From positions 5,456,001 to 5,520,000 of the forward strand of contig NVQB01000001.1 in NCBI GenBank assembly GCA_002319075.1: DNA of 64,000 nt, written 5' to 3'. Positions 1 to 7,855 of this stretch are shown piece by piece (positions within the stretch are counted from its first letter, which is position 1; the number at the start of each line of letters is the position of its first letter). The notes below the pieces were generated by a model that did no database searches, was not told where the DNA came from, and worked only from the letters and a program-made list of their open reading frames with translations. The position numbers and the translations under genes are program-made. The DNA comes from Sphingobacteriaceae bacterium (GTDB lineage: Bacteria; Bacteroidota; Bacteroidia; B-17B0; Aurantibacillaceae).

Positions 1-238
1 CACTCACGAAAATACAAGGTGGTTTATCATCTTCCTGAACATATTCAAATTCAAATTGATTAATTTCGCCAGCTGATCTTCTCTTGAGTAACAAAGCATC
101 CTCCAAACTATAGCCTAAGTCCTGACAAAGGATCTTTTCACGGTCCGACAATTCCTTATCTGAATTTTCACTAATTCTCGCGGAATTCTCTTTATTAGAA
201 TCACTTTTGACTCCAAATATTTTCTTTAAAAACGACAT
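1..238 (-). CDS. Hypothetical protein, N-terminal fragment (runs off the window)
   Basis: An open frame reads leftward from an ATG whose complement is at 236-238 and is still open at the window edge, giving about 79 residues. It begins MSFLKKIFGVK and is rich in Ser, Glu, Asp and Lys, with no signal peptide or membrane segment, so it is probably cytoplasmic. Many small Bacteroidota proteins start with a similar SFLKKIFG-type segment, but no family can be assigned from the part visible. The function is unknown. Confidence 0.55.
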   Translation of the reverse strand, partial: MSFLKKIFGVKSDSNKENSARISENSDKELSDREKILCQDLGYSLEDALLLKRRSAGEINQFEFEYVQEDDKPPCIFVS

Positions 239-333
239 GGGTTTAAGTTTGCGGATATTAATTTGAAATGAAGTTAATTATAAATGGAGTAAAAGCAAAA
301 CTATTAGTTTACAAAACTTCCCGTTGACATGTA

Positions 334-2592
334 TTACAACATTTGTTTAAACTGTGCCTTACTTTTTAACCGTTCGATTTTTTGCAGCGTGAAAGTCGTT
401 TTAACTTTTTTGCCGCTTAGAGGTAAGTTTTTAAAAACCTGAGAATTACAAATGTAAGCCGTCATGTTCTTATCAAAAGCTATAAGTGTTACAAGTGAAG
501 TTTTTGTGAAGACAAACTTGTAAGGATTGTATCCCCCTGCTCCATCGTACCTGATAAGGCCATTCAATGAACTATCCAGAATATAAATATATTCCGGAGA
601 AATAGTGTTTCCCTTACTGTCCTTGTAATTTGCTACTACCTCTACAGTATTTGACAAACTTTTTAATGCATCAAAATTAAAAATGCCAAGGCTATTGATA
701 TTCATGGTTTCTGTAATAAAACTGACTTCACGGTCAACACTTGCTGAACTCCCTCCACCGCCCGTTAAAGGTGGCACTATGCAAATGGCCAATTGATTGT
801 CAGAAACTGAGCATTCGCCATTTCTTTCTTTTGCCTGCGAGTATCTTTCAGTCATTTCTGTCTTATGCGCATCGAAGTAACTGCACCATTCTTTAAAAGA
901 CATTTTCCCTTCAGTTTCCATCATAAATGGTTTACTTCCATTCCAGAAACAAGTGGCAGTATCGGCGCCTGAATGCAAGAGCGAATAAATCCAGTCGTTC
1001 GCCGTTTTTAATTTTTCTAAAGAGTCCAGGCGATTTGTAAAACATTCATTTTTCAGCAAATAAGGTGTTTTTAACTTTGCTAATGCTTCTAATCTTTCAG
1101 TATACATTTTACGAACTGTGTTATAATCAAAAAGGAGAGCTTCAGCGCGGGACGCTTTATTTTTTTTACCCAGTACTCCTTTCACTTTCATAGTAAGATG
1201 CTCCATTTGTATCTGTTCTTTTCCGTCACCCAATACAAGGGAGTAATCGTTCCCGGATTTAATAATTTCGCAGCTTGTCCAGTAATTATTAAATGTTTCA
1301 GGCTTTAAAGGAGGAAGATCTTTTGTTTTGAATTTCCAGTGCACTTTTGAAAATGATTCCAACTCATTATTATTTTTTGAATAGCAGCTGAGATGAAAAA
1401 TTGTTCTCCTGGTATTTTCTCTTAAACTATGCAGTTTATAAGTATGGGTCTCTTTTTTAATTTCTTCCTCTATCTCTTTTATTTTCGCTTTATTTTTTGC
1501 CGAAGAAGACTTTAGCTCATCGATTTCAGCTATCAACTTTCTTTTGTTTTGTTTGAAGGTTGCTTCTGTTTCTGTAAGTTTTTCGTAAAGTGGTGCCGGA
1601 TGATAAGCAAGATAAACTCCGGCTCTTAGAGTTGTACATTGGCTCAGCGTGCAAGTGGAAGTTCCTGCTAAAAGCTTTTGATAGTCTTTATCTGAACCGT
1701 AAACCCTCGTAGAAAGTTCCTTTCCATCAGGACCAGTTAACTGTGCTAGCTCGGTCCACTTTTCAGAGATAGTATCGAAGTTGTAAAAATTGAGATTCGG
1801 AAGTTTAGAAACAACAGCAAATTTTACTTCCAAAGGTTTTTCAAGTTTCAGGTAAACGGGAACTCCTTTGCTAAATGCAAGCACCTTAAACATACCTGCA
1901 GAATTAAACTGATACAATTTTCCTTTTTCACTATGACTCATCGGGATGCCTGCCAAAATAAAATCAATAGGATCGCGGTATTCACAATACATGATGTCCA
2001 CTTTCCCTGAAACAGTTTTACCGTCTTTCGTTACAAAGGCCGAAGGAGGAATGGTGACCCTGGTTCCTGAACTGTATGTAATAACGGCCCCCGAGTCAGC
2101 GTTAATTTTAAAGCGCTCGTTTTTTATTCTTAAGCCAGCGATGCCTTTGTCACCCGCAATCTTTTTCCGCTTCATAACAACAAGTTCCGGCTGAATGGTT
2201 ATGGTGACGCGTCTGTTAGCCGATTTGCCTTTTTCCGTGCTGTTATCCTCCACAGGATTTAAGAAGCCTTTCCCTGCTATAGTAATTTTCTCTTCTGAAA
2301 AACCTTTCTCCAGAAAATAGTCCATAGTAGCATCTGCGCGGCTTAGGGAAATTTCTTCATTTGCCGCCATGTTACCAACGTTGTCTGAATGGCCTATGAT
2401 TTCAACCGCGTAATTTTTTATATTTTTTGAAAGTAATTTGCAAACCGAATCTATCTTATCTTTCTGTTGGAAAGTAAGTGCGCGTGCATTGCTTTCGTAG
2501 TTGATCTGGAATTTATGAGCCGATTGCGCCTTGGTAGTAAAGTTCAGGAACAGTATCCAGAACATTAGCAGACTTTGTATATTCTTTTTCAT
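334..2592 (-). CDS. Secreted OmpA-domain protein with a GIPM-type ectodomain module
   Basis: The frame is open from 2700, but the ATG at 2592 is preferred because it begins a clean signal peptide (MKKNIQSLLMFWILFLNFTTKAQ); 752 residues. Residues ~25-135 form an OmpA-like peptidoglycan-binding domain (HSDNVG, GKGF, and NRRVTI near its end). Residues ~164-282 form a module with an IPPSAF stretch, RDPIDFILAGIPM and SAGM. The same module occurs in the sigma-factor partner at 32961-34538. A coiled coil follows at ~345-385, and the C-terminus (~650-745) looks beta-rich. It is probably periplasmic or outer-membrane associated. Its upstream motif (2622-2652) matches those of the LRR and sigma genes, so it is probably a member of that regulon. 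The OmpA call is firm; the role is inferred. Confidence 0.8.
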   Translation of the reverse strand: MKKNIQSLLMFWILFLNFTTKAQSAHKFQINYESNARALTFQQKDKIDSVCKLLSKNIKNYAVEIIGHSDNVGNMAANEEISLSRADATMDYFLEKGFSEEKITIAGKGFLNPVEDNSTEKGKSANRRVTITIQPELVVMKRKKIAGDKGIAGLRIKNERFKINADSGAVITYSSGTRVTIPPSAFVTKDGKTVSGKVDIMYCEYRDPIDFILAGIPMSHSEKGKLYQFNSAGMFKVLAFSKGVPVYLKLEKPLEVKFAVVSKLPNLNFYNFDTISEKWTELAQLTGPDGKELSTRVYGSDKDYQKLLAGTSTCTLSQCTTLRAGVYLAYHPAPLYEKLTETEATFKQNKRKLIAEIDELKSSSAKNKAKIKEIEEEIKKETHTYKLHSLRENTRRTIFHLSCYSKNNNELESFSKVHWKFKTKDLPPLKPETFNNYWTSCEIIKSGNDYSLVLGDGKEQIQMEHLTMKVKGVLGKKNKASRAEALLFDYNTVRKMYTERLEALAKLKTPYLLKNECFTNRLDSLEKLKTANDWIYSLLHSGADTATCFWNGSKPFMMETEGKMSFKEWCSYFDAHKTEMTERYSQAKERNGECSVSDNQLAICIVPPLTGGGGSSASVDREVSFITETMNINSLGIFNFDALKSLSNTVEVVANYKDSKGNTISPEYIYILDSSLNGLIRYDGAGGYNPYKFVFTKTSLVTLIAFDKNMTAYICNSQVFKNLPLSGKKVKTTFTLQKIERLKSKAQFKQML

Positions 2593-2621
2593 AGTGTGTG
2601 ATTTTAGGAATTGTTTTATAA

Positions 2622-2652
2622 CCATAACTAAAAAAGACTTAAGAAAGATACA
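2622..2652 (-). promoter_or_regulatory. Putative shared ECF-type promoter of the OmpA-domain gene
   Basis: Read on the minus strand this is TGTATCTTTC, 10 nt, then TTTAGTTATGG, with 31 nt between AGTTAT and the ATG at 2592. The same arrangement and the same 31-nt distance precede the LRR gene (30106-30135) and the sigma gene (32339-32369). The TATCTTT part could instead be a housekeeping TAnnTTTG-type -7 box, so sigma specificity is inference. Confidence 0.5.
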
Positions 2653-2690
2653 GGAGGTAAATTCCGTTTTACGCAAGTTCCCTGTAAAAA

Positions 2691-2720
2691 AAAATCCCAT
2701 CTTTTTAAAGACAGGATTTT
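2691..2720 (-). terminator. Rho-independent terminator (minus strand)
   Basis: An imperfect hairpin (AAAATCC arm against GGATTTT, with further partial pairing inside) is followed by a run of T on the minus strand. It lies downstream of the minus-strand genes at 2741-3809 and upstream of the OmpA-domain gene, separating the two transcription units. Confidence 0.5.
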
Positions 2721-2740
2721 AAATGAGGTTAAACTAAACT

Positions 2741-2836
2741 TTAGTTAATAAAGAGCTTCAGTAATATAAATGCTAAGAATGCAAATAGCGTATTTTTTCT
2801 TTTGATTTTTCGGAGGAGTTCGTTATCAAATTTCAT
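2741..2836 (-). CDS. Possible 31-residue membrane micropeptide
   Basis: An ATG-to-TAA frame encodes a basic N-terminus (MKFDNELLRKIKRK) followed by one hydrophobic helix of about 15 residues, a classic single-pass small membrane protein layout. It lies between the OmpA lipoprotein gene and a minus-strand terminator, so it could be transcribed with that gene. There is no Shine-Dalgarno sequence, which is normal in this phylum. Short frames arise by chance, so this is only a candidate. The rest of the 2593-2921 gap holds the terminator and the promoter of the next gene. Confidence 0.3.
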   Translation of the reverse strand: MKFDNELLRKIKRKNTLFAFLAFILLKLFIN

Positions 2837-2921
2837 AGTGCAGAGTTTTAGTTCTTAGTCAATAGTTGATGGTCAGTAGTTGATTTTATAGTAGGTCAAT
2901 AATTTAGAAGGATGCAACCAT

Positions 2922-3809
2922 TTAGTTGGTTATCAATTTCATTAACTCCTCCAATTTTGGAGATAAAACAATTTCGGTACGGCGGTTTTTTGCTTTCCCT
3001 TCTGTTGTGCTATTATCGGCCACCGGCGAAAATTCTCCTTTTCCTGCTGCTGTTAATCTTTTTGCATCCATTTTATAGTCTTCGGTTAAAAGACGAACTA
3101 CGTTGGTTGCACGGGCTGCACTTAAATCCCAATTGTCTTTGTACTGAGACGTTTTAATAGGTACGTTATCGGTGTGACCTTCAATAGCAATGCTCACATC
3201 ATTATTTTTATTGAGGACTTCTGCTAATTTTTTCAAAGCTTCTTTACCTTTCACTTCTACGTTAGCGTCACCAGATTTAAACAAGAGCTTATCAGATAGT
3301 GACACGTACACTTTACCGTCGCGCATTGTAACAGTTAACTCATCAGGACTGAAACCTAACAATGCATTTTTTACAGAGCTATTTAATAAGTTTAAAATAG
3401 AATCTTGTCTTTTTAAGATCGCTTCCAATTGTCTTAGGCGGGCTTCACGTTCTTCAAGCGTTCTTTGTTTGTTGCCAAGGTCGCTGCTTAATTTATCAAT
3501 GTTTGAATTTAATTTATTTACTTCTGAACCTGACGATTTTTTTAAACTTTCGAATTTTGCCGTTAGTTCTTCGTACTCTTTTGAAGCCTTAGCCAGTTCA
3601 TCCTTTTGCACTTTTGTTAAACTGCACAACGAATCTCTTTCATGAAGCGCCTTATTATAGCGTTTTCCGTGGTATTTTTTATTTGTTGTATTCTCGCCGC
3701 AGTTTTTGTGAGCAGCGCAGGAAGTTACAAATATGGCAATTGCGGCAGTTACAAATGCCATCTTTAAAAATGTTCTGAAAAAAGTAATCATAGAGAGTGT
3801 ATTTTGCAT
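2922..3809 (-). CDS. OmpA-family lipoprotein with coiled coil
   Basis: The 295-residue product has a hydrophobic leader ending in a lipobox (VTSC, cysteine ~31), so it should be a lipid-anchored envelope protein. A second ATG at 3791 would also give a good leader. Residues ~60-155 are a Lys/Glu-rich coiled coil. Residues ~165-285 are an OmpA C-terminal domain with the GHTDN motif and an NRRTEIVLSP end, predicted to hold peptidoglycan. Coiled coil plus OmpA is common in Bacteroidota envelope tethers and resembles MotB-like and Pal-like proteins, but there is no stator helix. The specific role is unknown; the family call is firm. Confidence 0.85.
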   Translation of the reverse strand: MQNTLSMITFFRTFLKMAFVTAAIAIFVTSCAAHKNCGENTTNKKYHGKRYNKALHERDSLCSLTKVQKDELAKASKEYEELTAKFESLKKSSGSEVNKLNSNIDKLSSDLGNKQRTLEEREARLRQLEAILKRQDSILNLLNSSVKNALLGFSPDELTVTMRDGKVYVSLSDKLLFKSGDANVEVKGKEALKKLAEVLNKNNDVSIAIEGHTDNVPIKTSQYKDNWDLSAARATNVVRLLTEDYKMDAKRLTAAGKGEFSPVADNSTTEGKAKNRRTEIVLSPKLEELMKLITN

Positions 3810-3917
3810 GCAGAATCTGATTCAAAAACCATGCACTGCAAAATACTATTGAAAACTAAGGGTATAACTGGATAAGAAATCTCATTCGAGGAAAGAATTC
3901 CACATTATGTGGTCTAA

Positions 3918-5243
3918 TTAAAGATCTATCTCTTTTAAACTGCGCTCCAGAATAACAAATGCTTCGTCAATAATTTCCTTTGTAACGGTTAACATGGGAC
4001 GAAAACGAATAGATTTTTCGCCGGCTGATAACAATAATAAATTATTTTTGAGAGCAACTTCCAGCAATTTATCGCGTAATTCTTTGGTTGGAAGATCCAT
4101 AGCGCATTGCAAGCCGAGTCCACGTGTGTTAGAGACTTTGCAATTCTTTGAGAGCTGAATCATTTTTTCAAGAATGTATTTCCCTTGTTTTGCGGCATTC
4201 TCCACTAACTTGTCTTCTTCCATAATCCTGAGGATTTTCGTTGCACGCACCATGTCGGCAAGATTTCCACCCCAGGTGGAGTTGATGCGTCCCTTTATTT
4301 TAAAACAGTTGTCCTCCACCTCGTCGATGCGTGAAGTGGCAATGATACCACAAGTCTGCATCTTTTTTCCGAAACAAAGAATATCCGGCGTTACATCAAA
4401 ATTCTGATAGGCCCAGAATTTCCCTGAAAGCCCAACGCCATTTTGCACTTCGTCAAAAATTAAAAGAATTTCATTTTCATCACAAATCTTTCTCAGGGAC
4501 TGCAAAAACTCTTTGCGAAAATGATTGTCTCCCCCTTCACTCTGTATTGGTTCTATAATAATAGCGCAGACATCATCCGGATTATCTTTTAAGGCTTTAT
4601 AAATTTGCTGAACTGCCTCTTCTTCCTTTTCCTTAGCCTCCTGCAAAGCGTTTTCCGTTATAGGGAAACTTAGTTTGGGATTAACAATGCGGGGCCAATT
4701 GAATTTAGCAAAACCGTCAATGTGTTCAGCTTTGGTATTGGTGAGTGACAAACAATAGCCACTTCGGCCATGAAACGCTTGTTTAAAATGAATGATCTGC
4801 GTGCCCTTCTCGCCCTTAACCCCCTTCTTAGCATTCTTTTTACCTTTCCAGTCCATGGCGACTTTCAGACCATTTTCAACTGCCAGCGTTCCACCTGAAA
4901 TGAAAAAAGCATGCACAAAGGGTTTCGGCATTGCTAACCTTGCAAAAGTTGCCATGAAGTTAGCGTACTGTGTTGTGTAAAAATCAGAATTACTGGGATT
5001 TTCAACGGCTGCAAGCTGCAAATCCTTTAGAAATTCAAGATCTTCTTTCATTTTAGGATGATTATGTCCTAAAGCATTTGTCCCAAAATAAGAAAAGAGA
5101 TCAAGGACCTTTCTCTTGTTTAAAGAATCATAAATGTAAGAGCCCTGACTTTTTTCGAGGTCTAGCACCATGCGGTAGCCATCGGCAAGAATATGCTCCT
5201 TCATAACAGGAAGAACTTCTGAAGGGGAAAGTGAATTGAACAT
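3918..5243 (-). CDS. lat: L-lysine 6-transaminase
   Basis: This is a 441-residue class-III PLP aminotransferase. It moves the epsilon-amino group of L-lysine to 2-oxoglutarate, giving glutamate and 2-aminoadipate 6-semialdehyde, the first step of lysine catabolism through aminoadipate. Visible features are SGGTLAVENGLK near 116, the IFDEVQNG motif with Asp264-Glu265, and the FGKKMQTCG segment holding the PLP lysine (Lys293 or 294). The start SPSEVLPVMKEHIL and the spacing fit Lat better than ornithine or acetylornithine aminotransferases. It stands alone, with no neighbouring semialdehyde dehydrogenase. An alternative reading is a related omega-aminotransferase. Confidence 0.88.
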   Translation of the reverse strand: MFNSLSPSEVLPVMKEHILADGYRMVLDLEKSQGSYIYDSLNKRKVLDLFSYFGTNALGHNHPKMKEDLEFLKDLQLAAVENPSNSDFYTTQYANFMATFARLAMPKPFVHAFFISGGTLAVENGLKVAMDWKGKKNAKKGVKGEKGTQIIHFKQAFHGRSGYCLSLTNTKAEHIDGFAKFNWPRIVNPKLSFPITENALQEAKEKEEEAVQQIYKALKDNPDDVCAIIIEPIQSEGGDNHFRKEFLQSLRKICDENEILLIFDEVQNGVGLSGKFWAYQNFDVTPDILCFGKKMQTCGIIATSRIDEVEDNCFKIKGRINSTWGGNLADMVRATKILRIMEEDKLVENAAKQGKYILEKMIQLSKNCKVSNTRGLGLQCAMDLPTKELRDKLLEVALKNNLLLLSAGEKSIRFRPMLTVTKEIIDEAFVILERSLKEIDL

Positions 5244-5341
5244 AGGATTTGGTTTATCGGTTTAATATATATCAAGATTTATTCCTGCTCACAAATGTCT
5301 AAACATAATCAGAGGCTTGCAGTTAAAATTTCAAAAAAAAG

Positions 5342-5370
5342 TTTGGCATTTAAAATAAAGCTTACATTTG
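5342..5370 (+). promoter_or_regulatory. Probable -33/-7 promoter (TTTG-N17-TACATTTG)
   Basis: TTTG at 5342-5345 and TACATTTG at 5363-5370 match the Bacteroidota vegetative promoter pattern. The -7 box ends only 8 nt before a TTG codon at 5379, so transcription would start almost at that codon. This argues against the upstream ATG at 5295 as the start of the following gene. Confidence 0.5.
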
Positions 5371-5378
5371 AACCGAAT

Positions 5379-5738
5379 TTGAAAACGACAAAAAAAATAA
5401 TTAGTTTTTTTAATTTACTACTTTTTGTAGGGACGTTTTTATTTACCTCTGTTAGCGCTTTTGCCTCCAAACAAAACGCTTCCCCTTCTAACTTCAATCA
5501 AAAACACATTTCTGCAAAAACAGATTTGGAGAACAGTGGCTCGCATGAATCTTTTTTTGAAAAAAATGAAAACGAAACAGAGTCAGAAAGCGATGCTCCA
5601 GTTCCGGCAATACTCCTGCCGTTTTTAGTATCTTTCTCTCCTTTAGAAGTTTTACAATCTACTTGTATAACTGTGCATTCTGCTGCAGTTAAGCATTCAG
5701 CACCGATATATCTTTCGGTTTGTAATTTTCGCATTTGA
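5379..5738 (+). CDS. Small acidic secreted protein of unknown function
   Basis: A longer frame starts at ATG 5295, but I prefer TTG at 5379 because it directly follows a promoter-like -7 box and begins an ideal signal peptide (MKTTKKIISFF, then VSAFAS); 119 residues. The mature part has an acidic Glu/Ser/Asp stretch (FEKNENETESESDA), a hydrophobic PAILLPFLVSF segment and an HSAPIYLS tail. A protein of the same overall plan is encoded at 13448-13771, after the metal efflux operon. Similar short proteins sit near efflux and transport operons in Bacteroidota, but no biochemical role is known to me. It may be periplasmic. Confidence 0.6.
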   Translation: MKTTKKIISFFNLLLFVGTFLFTSVSAFASKQNASPSNFNQKHISAKTDLENSGSHESFFEKNENETESESDAPVPAILLPFLVSFSPLEVLQSTCITVHSAAVKHSAPIYLSVCNFRI

Positions 5739-5911
5739 TAATTTAGCCGCTCATCTTAGCCTGGTGAGTAACGGCTTCATGCTGTTCTAGTTATTTTCAA
5801 ATCAAAATTACATCCATTAAAAATGAAATTAAAGTTTTATACTCCAATGGTCTCAATAACCAGGAAGCAATTTTTAAAACGTATTTTAAAATTGAGCTAG
5901 TCTCAAAACCC

Positions 5912-6085
5912 CTTGCCGGGCCCGCTTGTCTTCAGTTTATTTCATAGTTTTCTGACAGATTGTTAAAGTGGGTTTGGCAAGACTAATTTGAGTTGATAAA
6001 CTCAAAAGAACTTGTCAGTTCCCGGCTACATTTTAAGTAGTTTATTTCATAGTTTTCTGCTGAAATTAGCCGGGCCCCTGACAAG
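5912..6085. repeat. Duplicated intergenic hairpin element upstream of the porin
   Basis: The 376-nt gap 5739-6114 holds no gene but is strongly structured. A 21-nt sequence is repeated exactly at 5934-5954 and 6039-6059. The motif GCCGGGCCC occurs at 5916-5924 and near 6068. The second unit is closed by CTTGTCAG (6011-6018) with CTGACAAG (6078-6085) and CCCGGCT with AGCCGGG. CTTGCC/GGCAAG (5912-5981) may close the first unit. Between them is a perfect 8-bp stem with a GATA loop (5987-6006). It could be an RNA leader regulating the porin or an interspersed repeat; no known riboswitch was recognised. Confidence 0.6.
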
Positions 6086-6114
6086 ATAGTGGGATATACG
6101 TACTAAAAATTTTT

Positions 6115-7551
6115 ATGAAACTATTTCGCATTATCATCATCACATTCATCGTGTTTAACACTGTTTTATACGGGCAACAGGCAGACACTGTAAAAAAAAC
6201 AGCGCCTGATAAAAGCGGGCTAAAGTTTAACATTAGTGCTGATGGCTCTCGCTATTTCCAGGTAGTGTTCTTAAATCAGGTGTGGTTGCGTTATAATGAA
6301 AGCAACCCTGGTACCACCCGTTTTTCTAAAGCGACACCTGAGACTTTTGATATTGGATTAAGAAGAACACGTGTTCAGATGTATGGACAGATTACTGACA
6401 GAGCCTTTGTATATTTTCAATTTGGTCAGAATAACTTTAACAGCACTGCACAATACTCTGCTGCAGGAACGGGAAACAGGAAAATTGCCGCCTTCTTTCA
6501 TGATGCACTTGCCGAATACAAAATATCGAAAGGAAATCAGCTAAAACTCGGAGGCGGGTTAACCGTACTCAACGGACTTTCACGTTTTTCTCAACCCTCT
6601 GTTGGCTCTATCCTGAGTTTGGATGTTCCGGTTTTTCTCCAATACACCGTCGATCAAACAGATCAGTTTGACAGACGTCTTGCAGTGTACGCGCGGGGAC
6701 AAGCAGGAAAGTTCGATTACAGAATTTATCTCTCCAATCCTTTTCCAATAAACACTAATGGAAGTATTCCTCCTCCTATTGGCAGGAATGCAACTTTTGT
6801 AAATACAGGCGCAATTGCTAACGGTTCCGGGCCGGGTGTTAACAATCAGTTTGGAGGATATTTTGCGTATAATTTTTTAGACAATGAAAACCATACGACT
6901 CCTTATATGCAAGGCACTTACCTGGGATCTAAAAGAGTATGGAACATTGCGGTTGGAGGAGTCTATCAAAAAAATGCGACATGGAATCTGGAAGCGAACA
7001 AAACAGGCACTTACACAGATACGGTTTACAACAATATGCTTCATTTTTCGGTGGAAACATTTTTAGACATGCCCTTAAATAAAGAAAAAGGAACAATGAT
7101 CAGCGCGTTTGCCGGTTATTATAATACGAACTACGGAACAAAATACTTAAGATATAATGGCATTATGAATCCTGCAACTGGTGCACTTACTTCTGCCTTG
7201 CCAACAATGGTACAGGCAAGCAGTTACGGAAATGCTGTACCTATGTTTGGTACAGGTCAGGTTGCTTACGCCCAGATTGGATTCATGCTTCCTAAATCTT
7301 TACTGGGAGAAAAAAACGGACAATTAATGCCTTACCTCACAAGCACCTATGCAGATTACACGGCACTGCAAAATAAAGCTTCTGTGATTTTAGATGCGGG
7401 TATTAATTGGTTCATGAATGGTCACCGCTCGAAAATCTCACTGGATTATCAGAGTCGACCTACTTTCTATACTAACGCTACTAACAAAGACATTGTTTCA
7501 ACAGGTCCGCGTAAAAGCAGCGTTACGCTCCAGTACCAGATCATGTTTTAG
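6115..7551 (+). CDS. Outer-membrane porin (phosphate-selective O/P-like)
   Basis: The product has 478 residues with a signal peptide (MKLFRIIIITFIVFNTVLYGQ). The mature protein alternates short hydrophobic and polar stretches as in a beta-barrel and ends in an aromatic residue (QYQIMF). The segment GLRRTRVQMYGQITDRAFVYFQFGQNNF is of a type found in O/P-like porins of Bacteroidota. It should let small solutes or anions cross the outer membrane. Phosphate specificity cannot be inferred. It stands between a small acidic secreted protein and the metal efflux operon, and its leader carries the duplicated hairpins at 5912-6085, which may control expression. Confidence 0.75.
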   Translation: MKLFRIIIITFIVFNTVLYGQQADTVKKTAPDKSGLKFNISADGSRYFQVVFLNQVWLRYNESNPGTTRFSKATPETFDIGLRRTRVQMYGQITDRAFVYFQFGQNNFNSTAQYSAAGTGNRKIAAFFHDALAEYKISKGNQLKLGGGLTVLNGLSRFSQPSVGSILSLDVPVFLQYTVDQTDQFDRRLAVYARGQAGKFDYRIYLSNPFPINTNGSIPPPIGRNATFVNTGAIANGSGPGVNNQFGGYFAYNFLDNENHTTPYMQGTYLGSKRVWNIAVGGVYQKNATWNLEANKTGTYTDTVYNNMLHFSVETFLDMPLNKEKGTMISAFAGYYNTNYGTKYLRYNGIMNPATGALTSALPTMVQASSYGNAVPMFGTGQVAYAQIGFMLPKSLLGEKNGQLMPYLTSTYADYTALQNKASVILDAGINWFMNGHRSKISLDYQSRPTFYTNATNKDIVSTGPRKSSVTLQYQIMF

Positions 7552-7728
7552 ATCGTATTTCGTTCCCTATTCCTAACTTCTTTTTCAGGGTTGTAAGCTC
7601 TATTAAATTCTAACGAGCAATTTTCTCCTTTCCGTTTTTAAAAATTAAAAATGGTTCTGAGCCTTATGGCACATTTTCATACGCATGCAATTTTACATTA
7701 TAAACACTAAATATGTTAACACGACAAA

Positions 7729-7768
7729 TTCTAATTTTTTTCTAATTCAATTCTAATCCTGGTCTAAA
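7729..7768 (+). promoter_or_regulatory. Four 11-bp-phased direct repeats, candidate response-regulator operator
   Basis: In the 304-nt gap 7552-7855 the heptamer TTCTAAT occurs at 7729, 7740 and 7751, exactly 11 bp apart, with a weaker copy (GTCTAAA) at 7762. Direct repeats at 11-bp spacing are the usual target of OmpR/PhoB-type response regulators. They sit just upstream of a TACCTTTG box at 7790-7797, where an activator would act. The regulator is not in this window. Confidence 0.5.
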
Positions 7769-7789
7769 ATCATATAAAATGCCCACAAC

Positions 7790-7797
7790 TACCTTTG
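7790..7797 (+). promoter_or_regulatory. -7 box of the metal efflux operon
   Basis: TACCTTTG fits the Bacteroidota TAnnTTTG consensus and lies 58 nt before the ATG of the efflux operon's first gene. No convincing TTTG -33 box is seen; the direct repeats occupy that zone, as expected for an activator-dependent promoter. Confidence 0.45.
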
Positions 7798-7855
7798 TCA
7801 TCAGACGAAAAAGAACTTCTATGGTTTATAAGACACGCTTCAAAAATTAAAGAAA

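Noticed and set aside
2650-2658. AGGAGGT-like sequence at 2652-2658 as a Shine-Dalgarno site
   Set aside because: No plus-strand gene follows it and it lies within the minus-strand promoter region; a chance match.
2593-2700. Upstream ATG at 2700 for the OmpA-domain gene
   Set aside because: The extension crosses the predicted promoter and has no homology-like features; the ATG at 2592 begins a proper signal peptide.
5295-5378. ATG start at 5295 for the small acidic protein
   Set aside because: It would put a promoter-like TTTG/TACATTTG pair inside the gene and bury the signal peptide behind 28 residues.
7552-7700. Terminator after the porin gene
   Set aside because: No convincing stem with a T run was found in this stretch.
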